Below, in pieces: positions 9,561-17,386 of a stretch of DNA of 64,000 nt. The notes below the pieces were generated by a model that was given only the letters and a program-made list of their open reading frames with translations, searched no databases and was not told the origin of the DNA. The DNA is from Oscillospiraceae bacterium MB08-C2-2. GTDB taxonomy: Bacteria > Bacillota > Clostridia > Oscillospirales > Ruminococcaceae. The stretch is from assembly GCA_035621215.1 (NCBI GenBank), contig CP141729.1:62001-126000 (forward strand), read 5' to 3'. The translations under genes and the position numbers were made by a program. The stretch's first letter is position 1. Each line of letters starts with the position of its first letter.

Positions 9561-9944
9561 CTAATAGGCTTCTACAGTGGTCTCAAAGGTGCGAATTGTA
9601 TATGCTTCTTCAATGGGACTTATAAAGATTCTTCCATCACCCGGGTTGCCGGTCTGGTTGGTATCGATAATCGTTCGCACCACATGCTCCACCTGATCAT
9701 CCTCAACAACCAGGGTAAAGTAGCGTTTTGCAATCAGCCGATGGGATTCGGTCAAATGTTCCCCCACCGCATTAGTGGGAAGCTCCCCATGCTCAATAAT
9801 TGCATTCAGGGCCATTGCGTCAATGCTCTTTTTACCTCGTCCAAGACATTTGCGGCAGGTAAATGCGGGATACCCGGCCTTAGCCAGCGCATTTTTGGTT
9901 TGGTTGACCATATTGACACGTATAAAAGCCATAATCTCTTTCAT
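9561..9944 (-). CDS. nifI2: NifI2, PII-family nitrogenase regulator
   Basis: A 127-residue PII-like protein. It begins MKEIMAFIRVNMVNQTKNAL and has the PII core VEDDQVEHVVRTIIDTNQTG followed by GDGRIFISPIEEAYTIR. The central T-loop region is longer than in GlnB/GlnK, as in the NifI2 subfamily. In methanogens and clostridia NifI1 and NifI2 form a complex that inhibits dinitrogenase when ammonium is present, an effect relieved by 2-oxoglutarate. The internal ATG is chosen because AAGGGGG lies 7 bases upstream; the open frame extends further up with no such site. It lies directly before nifD. Confidence 0.93.
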   Translation of the reverse strand: MKEIMAFIRVNMVNQTKNALAKAGYPAFTCRKCLGRGKKSIDAMALNAIIEHGELPTNAVGEHLTESHRLIAKRYFTLVVEDDQVEHVVRTIIDTNQTGNPGDGRIFISPIEEAYTIRTFETTVEAY

Positions 9945-9957
9945 GATGCGGCCCCCT

Positions 9958-10281
9958 TCACAATCCCGATTTACCGGAACTGATGGTATATGCCTCTTGA
10001 ATTTGTGAAACAAAGATGCGCCCATCACCATAAGTACCACTGCCCGTGCGGGCATTTTTTATAATAATGCGAATCAAATCTTCTTTGTCCTCATCCCGGC
10101 ACACAATGATCAGCATTTCTTTTGGGATTTCGTCGTAGTGCACCTCACCCACTGTAATGCCTTTTTGTTTGCCTCGGCCGTATACATCCATTTTCGTAAT
10201 GGCGGGAAATCCTGCGGCGGCCAGTTCGGACATAACAGTTCCGCTTTTCTCCGGTCGGATAATCGCTCGAATCATCTGCAT
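9958..10281 (-). CDS. nifI1: NifI1, PII-family nitrogenase regulator
   Basis: A 107-residue PII-like protein starting MQMIRAIIRPEKSGTVMSEL. It contains the MDVYGRGKQKGITVG T-loop stretch and the C-terminal GDGRIFVSQIQEAYTI block. It pairs with NifI2, encoded immediately downstream, for post-translational switch-off of nitrogenase. The start used has AAAGGGG about 10 bases upstream; the frame stays open to 10302. Placement between nifH and nifD is the standard location for nifI genes in clostridia and archaea. Confidence 0.93.
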   Translation of the reverse strand: MQMIRAIIRPEKSGTVMSELAAAGFPAITKMDVYGRGKQKGITVGEVHYDEIPKEMLIIVCRDEDKEDLIRIIIKNARTGSGTYGDGRIFVSQIQEAYTISSGKSGL

Positions 10282-10305
10282 AGTAATTTTTCCCCTTTCC
10301 ATTAT

Positions 10306-11202
<897 letters not shown>

Positions 11203-11234
11203 TCAGTTTTCTGCCTCTCGATTAGCTTAAATCC

Positions 11235-11263
11235 ATTATGAGGCATCCAAGCCAAAACCACAA
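11235..11263 (-). promoter_or_regulatory. Candidate sigma-A promoter of the nif operon
   Basis: On the minus strand TTGTGG (11258-11263) is followed after 17 bases by CATAAT (11235-11240), about 110 bases before the nifH start. I found no -24/-12 sigma-54 pattern (TGGCAC...TTGC) in the region. A vegetative promoter fits clostridial nif operons but is not proven here. Confidence 0.4.
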
Positions 11264-11446
11264 TACACTATATTTTAAACAATTGCAGGAAGGACAAGTT
11301 GGAAATTGTGCAAGTTCACTAGATGTATTCCTGCAAAAAATATTTTCAGGAAACCGGCTTGCAATTGTAGAAAAACTGCGACATACTTAATAGCGAATCA
11401 CTGAATTTTTTACATAGGATAAATAACCAAGTATAGGGGGAATCCG

Positions 11447-12067
11447 ATGGAACAGCAAAAAATCGCAGTATACACCGATGAAAGCAACCAACTCTGCCTG
11501 TTTGAAGATGCCAAGAAGTGCATATTATTCGACAATATTCTACATTGGCAGACCGTGCAGGAATACTATGTTCCATCCTATCAAAAGCACTCGATGAGGG
11601 ATATTCGCTCGGCTATCGCCCAGCTTATTACACGGCTGAATGATTGCAGAATTATTGCGGGCCGTTCCATGGGAGGGCTGCCTTATCAAATGTTCAATTC
11701 GGCCGGCTACAGCATTTTTGAAATTTCAGAGATCAGCAGCGTCATATTTGACCAAATTCTTTCTGATATTGCAGAAAGCGCCACCGCCCAAAAGCTTGCA
11801 TCGAAAGCACCGGTAGGCCCCGAAAAAGCCGAGATTCCTGGAGTTTACAAGCTGGATTTGCTCCGCTTGCAGCAAGAGCACCCGCATCTTTCTTCAAAAC
11901 AGGCTTTGACCCATTTTTTATCCGACACATCTTTTACCCAGCTGCACCTCTATTGCGATCATCTCCCGCCGTGGATTGCCAGAGCCGGTTTTCGCATTGA
12001 AATGCAGCAGCGGAGTGAGGGTGGCATATGTGCAGTGCTCTTTAGTGAAAGCGACCACGGACAATAG
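11447..12067 (+). CDS. AnfO-like nitrogenase accessory protein
   Basis: A 206-residue protein that resembles the AnfO family (iron-only nitrogenase accessory protein). The N-terminal half begins KIAVYTDESNQLCLFEDAK, then has an 'IRSAIAQLITRLNDCRIIAG' helix and the glycine-rich RSMGGLPYQMFNSAGYSIFE segment typical of that family. The second half is less conserved and has no motif I know. The biochemical role of AnfO is not established. It starts 323 bases from nifH in the opposite direction (GGGGG upstream of the ATG) and is followed 18 bases later by the next gene. No iron-only or vanadium nitrogenase genes are in the window, so it is associated here with a Mo system. Family assignment is from recall of sequence pattern. 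Confidence 0.65.
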   Translation: MEQQKIAVYTDESNQLCLFEDAKKCILFDNILHWQTVQEYYVPSYQKHSMRDIRSAIAQLITRLNDCRIIAGRSMGGLPYQMFNSAGYSIFEISEISSVIFDQILSDIAESATAQKLASKAPVGPEKAEIPGVYKLDLLRLQQEHPHLSSKQALTHFLSDTSFTQLHLYCDHLPPWIARAGFRIEMQQRSEGGICAVLFSESDHGQ

Positions 12068-12085
12068 GAAAGAGAGGTATTTGCC

Positions 12086-13057
12086 ATGACAGAAACAACT
12101 TTGGTGCTCCCCTTTGGTGTCCTTAACGGAGTGGCTACGGTTTCGCATTATCCCAACGGTACACCTCAGGATGTAACCTTACGAGAGAAAAACGTGATTC
12201 TTACCCATGTGGGAGAGCTGATTCCTCTGTATAAAACAGATTCTGCCCGCCGTAAATATAAGAGCGCTATAAGCTTTCACCCCAGCGGTACAATCAAAAG
12301 TGTTTCATTGCAGCAACAGCAGGATATTCAAACTCCAATCGGTGAATTTCCCGCAGAGCTGGTCACTTTTTACGAAACAGGCGAGCTTAAACGTTTTTTT
12401 GTGCTGGATGGCCAACTCAGCGGATTTTGGAGCATAGAAGATGAACGTGCCCTCAATATTGCCTTTTCATTTGAGTTTCCATTTGCAGCGTTTCAGGCTA
12501 TGCTGGTGGGAATCTGTTTATACAAAAGCGGCTCTATCCGCAGCCTGACCCTATTCCCCGGTGAGCAAATTTCCCTCACGCTGGATGGCTTGGGCACGAT
12601 TTCTGTTCGTACCGGGTTCTCTTTGTATGAGGATGGGCAGGTTCGTTCGCTGGAACCGGCTGTACCCTCAGCCGTGAAAACACCCATTGGCACACTGTGG
12701 GCTTACGATGCCCAAGCACTGGGAATCAGCGCAGACAGCAGCTCTCTTATGCTGGATCAAGAAGGCCGCATTATCGCTTTATCAACCATGACCAACCGGA
12801 TTGTGGCCACTGTTCCCGGGTATCCAGTTACCACCTTTACACAGCAAAGCGTAACCGACCCCATTAACCCTTTGGTTCAGATGAAAATGCCTCTGCGCAT
12901 CGTGTTCGATTATCAAAAAAATCTTGTCATCATCGGTGATTCCGAGCCTTTGCCTATGAGCAAAGAGTGGTTCATTGTTTTTCAGGAAGAGGGTGCACCG
13001 ACATGTTCACCCGATGCGTGCGCCAGCTGCCGCCTATGCCAAGATAAAACCAAATAA
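12086..13057 (+). CDS. Uncharacterised repeat protein with cysteine tail
   Basis: A 323-residue protein, function unknown. It has about six copies of a short motif of the form aromatic-x-x-x-Gly-x-[IV]-[RK]-S-[LV]: YPNGTPQDVTL, FHPSGTIKSVSL, FYETGELKRFFVL, LYKSGSIRSLTL, LYEDGQVRSLEP and LDQEGRIIALST. These resemble MORN/YwqK-type beta hairpins. Two of them are followed or preceded by TPIG. The last 20 residues carry four cysteines spaced CX5CX2CX2C, a possible metal or Fe-S site. No signal peptide or membrane segment is seen, so it is probably cytoplasmic. It lies 18 bases after the AnfO-like gene, and both face away from nifH, which suggests a job linked to nitrogenase or molybdenum use, but that is inference. 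Confidence 0.75.
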   Translation: MTETTLVLPFGVLNGVATVSHYPNGTPQDVTLREKNVILTHVGELIPLYKTDSARRKYKSAISFHPSGTIKSVSLQQQQDIQTPIGEFPAELVTFYETGELKRFFVLDGQLSGFWSIEDERALNIAFSFEFPFAAFQAMLVGICLYKSGSIRSLTLFPGEQISLTLDGLGTISVRTGFSLYEDGQVRSLEPAVPSAVKTPIGTLWAYDAQALGISADSSSLMLDQEGRIIALSTMTNRIVATVPGYPVTTFTQQSVTDPINPLVQMKMPLRIVFDYQKNLVIIGDSEPLPMSKEWFIVFQEEGAPTCSPDACASCRLCQDKTK

Positions 13058-13080
13058 GAACTAACAAAGCAGAACAAACA

Positions 13081-13131
13081 TCAAAAAAGCAGACCGTGCG
13101 CCTGAAAAGGCATGCGGTCTGCTTTTTTGAT
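13081..13131. terminator. Bidirectional terminator
   Basis: Arms AAAAAAGCAGACCG and CGGTCTGCTTTTTT flank a smaller GCC...GGC hairpin. A and T tracts on both sides let it stop the repeat-protein transcript (plus) and the regulator transcript (minus), which converge here. Confidence 0.85.
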
Positions 13132-13137
13132 GTTGTA

Positions 13138-14082
13138 TCATACCCGAAAAATACGTCCGGTTTCCGAAAAGTCGTAATCGCCTAGAGGAGACAGCTCCAG
13201 CATAAACCGCTCAGAAGAAATAAAATCCAGCATCACCCGGAAAGGCATTTCATCTTGCTGACGAGCCAAAAACACCAAATCATACCATTCCCGTTGCAGG
13301 GGCACAAATTCCACCCCACGAACCTGCTGTGCAGTACGCCCGATGCCCAACCCCACATGAGCTTCTCCCGAAGCCACTGCCCCGGCCACCGAAAGATGCG
13401 AACTTCTAGGCGTATAGTATCCATCAAGGGAATCGGACGATAGGTGCAGTGTGCGAAGTTTTTCATCCAGCAAAACCCGCATTCCACCTCCCGGTTCCCG
13501 GTTAGCCAATACCAAACCGGGTTGCCGCAAATCTTCCCATCTGCGCAGATTCCGTGGGTTCCCTTCGGCGGTATAAAATCCGACAGTGCGGCCAAACAAG
13601 CGCACAACAACAGCATCGGTGGCGGGCAACAGCTTTTGAATATAGGGCAGGTTATAGGTTCCTGTTTGTTCGTCCCATAAATGGGCGGTAGCGGCTTGGG
13701 CATGCCCACGGTACAAATCCACCAACCCGTTATAGCTTCCCTTTTGGGAACGAAGCGCTTGTGGCATGCCGGGTTGAATGGAGAGTTCACCGGCGATTAA
13801 ATCCAGTGCCACATCCTGCCCGCAGAGAACAAAGGTCTCTAGCTGAGTAGTCGGGCGAGAGGCCAGTGGTGAAGCGGGGCGCATGAAAACAGGCTCCTGC
13901 GGCAAGGTGGAAGAGAGTGGGGGAGTAGGCGCAAACAGGTTCTGCACATCCTCCTGCCGAATACGCAGCTGTTTGCCTATTTTGTGGGATGGCAAATCCC
14001 CACGCTTAATCATCTCATAAACTGTACTTTTCTTTACCTTCAGGATCTCAGCCGTTTCTTGTGCGGTTAACAAGTCTTCCAT
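13138..14082 (-). CDS. HTH plus substrate-binding-domain regulator, probably molybdate-responsive
   Basis: A 314-residue one-component regulator. Residues about 1-50 are an excisionase/MerR-like helix-turn-helix (LLTAQETAEILKVKKSTVYEMIKRGDLPSHKIGKQLRI). A proline-rich linker follows. Residues about 80-310 are a periplasmic-binding-protein-like domain lacking any signal peptide (the PBP_like family found fused to such HTH domains), including NREPGGGMRVLLDEKL and SSHLSVAGAVASGEAHVGLGI. Because it is divergent from modA, sensing molybdate or tungstate and controlling modABC (and perhaps nif) is the likely role. The ATG used has AAAGGG 7 bases upstream; a GTG at 14100 is possible. Confidence 0.82.
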   Translation of the reverse strand: MEDLLTAQETAEILKVKKSTVYEMIKRGDLPSHKIGKQLRIRQEDVQNLFAPTPPLSSTLPQEPVFMRPASPLASRPTTQLETFVLCGQDVALDLIAGELSIQPGMPQALRSQKGSYNGLVDLYRGHAQAATAHLWDEQTGTYNLPYIQKLLPATDAVVVRLFGRTVGFYTAEGNPRNLRRWEDLRQPGLVLANREPGGGMRVLLDEKLRTLHLSSDSLDGYYTPRSSHLSVAGAVASGEAHVGLGIGRTAQQVRGVEFVPLQREWYDLVFLARQQDEMPFRVMLDFISSERFMLELSPLGDYDFSETGRIFRV

Positions 14083-14220
14083 AGGCCTTCCCTTTTTCAC
14101 ATTATTTTCTTTATTGTAACCAAACGAAGCAACGCTGTAAAGTCTTTCTGGCTGTTTGCAAAATGCCTACAAAAATCCCCTTTGTTATTTTGATGATTTT
14201 TACAAATAGATGTATTGTTT

Positions 14221-14249
14221 TTGTCGGTTTGATTCGATAAGATTATTAA
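14221..14249 (+). promoter_or_regulatory. Candidate modA promoter
   Basis: TTGTCG (14221-14226), 17-base spacer, TATTAA (14244-14249), 57 bases before the modA start. The surrounding 220-base divergent region is AT-rich and is where the regulator at 13138-14082 would bind; I see no clear palindrome to name as its operator. Confidence 0.35.
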
Positions 14250-14305
14250 AATAAACAGATCAAAACACAACAAAACCGATTTATTTATTAAAGGGAGGGT
14301 TCGTT

Positions 14306-15145
14306 ATGAAACAAGCTCGTGTATATCTGAGTATAATTCTTATGTTCGCCATGCTGCTGGTGCAGGGATGCTCCAACAACACGCCCACTCCATCCTCAGC
14401 CCCAGAAAGCGCCATCTCTGCCGAGCCATTTTCATCGGAAGATTCCCCTGAACCGGTAGAGATACAGGTTTTTGCAGCAGCCAGCCTGACCGAATCGCTA
14501 ACTGCCATTCAAAAACTATATCAGGCAAAGGCACCAGAGGTTACACTTGTATTCAATTTTGATTCCAGCGGTACATTGAAAACGCAGATCGAATCAGGTG
14601 CACAGGCTGATCTATTTATTTCAGCCGCACAAAAACAAATGGCCGGATTGGAGGAAGGCGACTATCTGCTGACAGAAACCCGCAAGGATTTGTTGGTAAA
14701 CAAAGTGGTTATGATTGTGCCGGAAGGTTCCGACAAAGGCATTACCGGCTTTGAGGATGCTTCTACCGATAAAGTAGAGCTGATTGCACTGGGCAACTCG
14801 GATGTTCCGGTGGGGCAATACGCACAGGAAATCTACACTTCATTAGGCTCATGGGATCAAATTTACGCCAAAGCCTCTTTGGGTACCAATGTAAAAGAGG
14901 TTCTCTCACAGGTAGAAAGCGCCTCAGTAGATTGTGGTGTTGTTTATGCCACAGACGCCACTACTGCCAGCGGCATTACAGTTGTGGCAGAAGCACCGGC
15001 CGGGAGCCATTCCCCGGTAGTCTACCCAGCCGCCGTGCTTAAGACAACCGCTTCCCGTGAGGCCGCACAGGCATTTTTGGAATATCTGACAAGTCCGGAA
15101 GCTATGGCAGAATTTGAAGCGGTGGGCTTTACCGCAGCCTCCTGA
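14306..15145 (+). CDS. modA: Molybdate ABC transporter, binding lipoprotein ModA
   Basis: A 279-residue molybdate/tungstate-binding lipoprotein. The signal peptide ends in the lipobox LLVQGC with lipidated C22, then comes a Ser/Pro-rich linker to about residue 50. The binding domain begins IQVFAAASLTESLTAI and shows the usual FDSSGTLKTQIESGAQADLFISAA oxyanion-binding loops. It is anchored on the outer face of the membrane and delivers molybdate to ModBC. GGGAGGG precedes the ATG. It is the first gene of modABC, with an approximately 100-base gap to modB. Confidence 0.95.
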   Translation: MKQARVYLSIILMFAMLLVQGCSNNTPTPSSAPESAISAEPFSSEDSPEPVEIQVFAAASLTESLTAIQKLYQAKAPEVTLVFNFDSSGTLKTQIESGAQADLFISAAQKQMAGLEEGDYLLTETRKDLLVNKVVMIVPEGSDKGITGFEDASTDKVELIALGNSDVPVGQYAQEIYTSLGSWDQIYAKASLGTNVKEVLSQVESASVDCGVVYATDATTASGITVVAEAPAGSHSPVVYPAAVLKTTASREAAQAFLEYLTSPEAMAEFEAVGFTAAS

Positions 15146-15248
15146 CAAAGATATCCAGCAAGTGAAGGCAAGCTTTGTCAATGGTAAAAAAGCGATCCGA
15201 TTTCTGATCCAAATTGTCTGATTAAGACTGGAAAGGGGGCTCTTGGGT

Positions 15249-15938
15249 ATGGATTGGTTTCCACTCTGGAATTCTCTGCGGATTTCCGCGATTTCCACTA
15301 TTATTACATTTTTTCTAGGGCTATTCTGCGCCCACTGGATTGCCAAAGCCCCCCGTATTGCGAAAAGCATTCTGGATACGGTGCTCACGCTTCCCTTGAT
15401 ATTGCCGCCTACTGTCATCGGCTTCTTTATTTTGGTTACCGTAGGCCCCAAAGGGCCGATTGGGTTGCTGCTCCGCTCTTGGGTTGACTACACAGTGACC
15501 ATGAAATGGCAAGCCTCTGTCATTGCCGTGGTGATCGTGACCTTTCCTCTGATGTACCGCACTGCACGGGGCGCTTTTGAACACTTTGACCAGAGATTGT
15601 TCCATGCGGGGCAAACACTGGGGTTAACGAATTTTTACATATTTTGGCGCATTGTGATGCCCAACTGCCGGCAGGGAATTTTGGCCGGAACTGTCTTGGC
15701 CTTTGCACGAGGGCTGGGTGAATACGGTGCCACAAGCATGGTATCGGGCTACATTGCCAATCGCACAGCCACCATTTCCACAACAGTAGCCTATTATTGG
15801 CAGACCAATCAGGAGGGAGAAGCCTATCGCTGGGTGCTGCTAAACCTATTGATTTCTTTTTCCGTAATGGTGAGCATCAATTTTTTAGAAAAGCGGCAGA
15901 AAAATCCGCTCAGGTCATACACACAAGAAACTGTTTGA
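15249..15938 (+). CDS. modB: Molybdate ABC transporter, permease ModB
   Basis: A 229-residue inner-membrane permease with about five hydrophobic helices. It contains the ModB-type block TLPLILPPTVIGFFIL and the ABC-contact loop LAFARGLGEYGATSMVSGYI (the EAA-type GEYGA motif). The ATG used is 9 bases from AAAGGGGG; a TTG two codons earlier is too close to it. Works with ModA and ModC to import molybdate. Confidence 0.95.
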   Translation: MDWFPLWNSLRISAISTIITFFLGLFCAHWIAKAPRIAKSILDTVLTLPLILPPTVIGFFILVTVGPKGPIGLLLRSWVDYTVTMKWQASVIAVVIVTFPLMYRTARGAFEHFDQRLFHAGQTLGLTNFYIFWRIVMPNCRQGILAGTVLAFARGLGEYGATSMVSGYIANRTATISTTVAYYWQTNQEGEAYRWVLLNLLISFSVMVSINFLEKRQKNPLRSYTQETV

Positions 15939-15978
15939 GGCTGCGAGGGCTATTCTGCTTGCCGAGGGAGGTAAAAGC

Positions 15979-17028
15979 ATGTCACTGATCGTCGACATTA
16001 AAAAGAGTTTCGGGCAGTTTGTATTGTGCATTGCCTTTGAGGCGAACAACGGTATTCATGCTTTTTTGGGGGCATCCGGCTGTGGAAAGAGCCTCACACT
16101 GCAATGCATTGCGGGAATCATAACACCCGATGAAGGCCATATTATTCTCGACGGGATTACACTGTTTGACTCCAAAAAAAAGATCAATCTTTCCCCGCAG
16201 CAGCGCAGAGCGGGCCTTCTGTTCCAGAGCTATGCCCTTTTCCCCAATATGACAGTGGAACAGAACATTAAGCTGGGTATGAGAAACAGGCGAAAAACAA
16301 TCCGTGATGGGAGCACTGTGGAACTCATTAAAATGCTGTGTTTAGAAGGGCTGGAAAACCACTATCCCTCTCAGCTTTCCGGTGGACAGCAGCAGAGGGT
16401 GGCACTGGCCCGCATGCTGGCACCAGAACCCCGCATCTTAATGCTGGATGAACCGTTTTCTGCTTTGGATAGCTATCTGCGCTGGCAGCTGGAACAGGAT
16501 GTGGGAGCGGTGCTGCGGAGCTTTTCCGGAACTACACTGTTTGTTTCCCATAATCGGGATGAGGTCTATCGTATGTGCGATTATATCACTGTTGTATCAA
16601 AGGGCAAAGTCAGCATCAGTGATGAAAAATGGGCTTTGTTTGGCCATCCCCGTACCCATGCAGCGGCATTGCTTACCGGCTGCAAAAACATTTCACCAGC
16701 GGAAAGAATTGATGAATATACTGTATTGGCCAAGGATTGGGGCATAACGCTTCGTTCAGCCGCCCCTGTCTCCAAGGAAACATGTTTTGTTGGAATAAGG
16801 GCCAAGCAAATCCAACTTTGTGGCGATCAGGAAGTGGACAATATATTCCAATGCCAAGTTGGCTCTTTTATTGAGGATACTTTTAGTTATATTCGTATGC
16901 TGCGGCCCACTTTTGATGCTTGCCGGCAGATCCGCTGGGAGTGCAGTAAAGAGCAGCCTTTAGGGCAGGATGCACATTCGGTAAAGATTTACATTGAGCC
17001 GGAACACGTGCTGCTGTTGACAGACTGA
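15979..17028 (+). CDS. modC: Molybdate ABC transporter, ATPase ModC
   Basis: A 349-residue ATP-binding subunit. Walker A GASGCGKS is at residues 31-38, the Q-loop is LLFQSYALFP, the signature is LSGGQQQR, Walker B is RILMLDEPFSALD and the switch His is in FVSHNRDE. The last 120 residues are a C-terminal regulatory extension that may include a TOBE/molybdate-binding-type domain, though it is poorly conserved to my eye. GGGAGG lies upstream of the ATG. It closes the modABC operon; hairpins and a terminator follow. Confidence 0.93.
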   Translation: MSLIVDIKKSFGQFVLCIAFEANNGIHAFLGASGCGKSLTLQCIAGIITPDEGHIILDGITLFDSKKKINLSPQQRRAGLLFQSYALFPNMTVEQNIKLGMRNRRKTIRDGSTVELIKMLCLEGLENHYPSQLSGGQQQRVALARMLAPEPRILMLDEPFSALDSYLRWQLEQDVGAVLRSFSGTTLFVSHNRDEVYRMCDYITVVSKGKVSISDEKWALFGHPRTHAAALLTGCKNISPAERIDEYTVLAKDWGITLRSAAPVSKETCFVGIRAKQIQLCGDQEVDNIFQCQVGSFIEDTFSYIRMLRPTFDACRQIRWECSKEQPLGQDAHSVKIYIEPEHVLLLTD

Positions 17029-17065
17029 ACATCTATATTAAAGCAGGCGTGTTCTCAATGTTGGA

Positions 17066-17105
17066 AGCGGTGGATATGCTGCCAAATTCAGTAAAAGACG
17101 AGTAA
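17066..17105 (+). other. Short in-frame fragment after modC
   Basis: A 15-codon reading frame (MLEAVDMLPNSVKDE) sits in the 358-base gap between modC and the next gene. It looks like a chopped end or start of a larger protein, but is too short to identify. The rest of the gap is taken up by hairpins and a terminator. Confidence 0.2.
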
Positions 17106-17134
17106 TATTGTTAAGAATACAACTGTTTTCAAAA

Positions 17135-17170
17135 GGGTAGTGTCAACAGGCCCAACGATGGACACTACCC
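17135..17170. repeat. 10-bp inverted repeat
   Basis: GGGTAGTGTC (17135-17144) and GACACTACCC (17161-17170) form a perfect hairpin with a 16-base loop, followed by a second small one (AGAAAACC/GGTTTTCT, about 17172-17192). No T tract follows directly. Its role is unknown. Confidence 0.6.
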
Positions 17171-17220
17171 AAGAAAACCTCTTTGGTTTTCTATGTGTTT
17201 GAGCATACAACAAGATAAAA

Positions 17221-17267
17221 CACGGTTCAAATGGAGGCAATGCCAATCCCTTGAACCGTGCTTTTTA
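17221..17267 (+). terminator. Terminator after modABC
   Basis: CACGGTTCAA (17221-17230) pairs with TTGAACCGTG (17251-17260) and is followed by CTTTTTATTT. A preceding A-rich stretch may let it work in the other direction as well. Confidence 0.8.
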
Positions 17268-17386
17268 TTTATCCTGTATTATGCAGGCTGAATCTGTTTT
17301 TGAGCTGTTAGTGGCGGCCCCCTGTACAAGAAGGGCATCAATTTTGAATCAAAACATTGTTGCCGCAAGGAGTTAAAGCCATGGCT

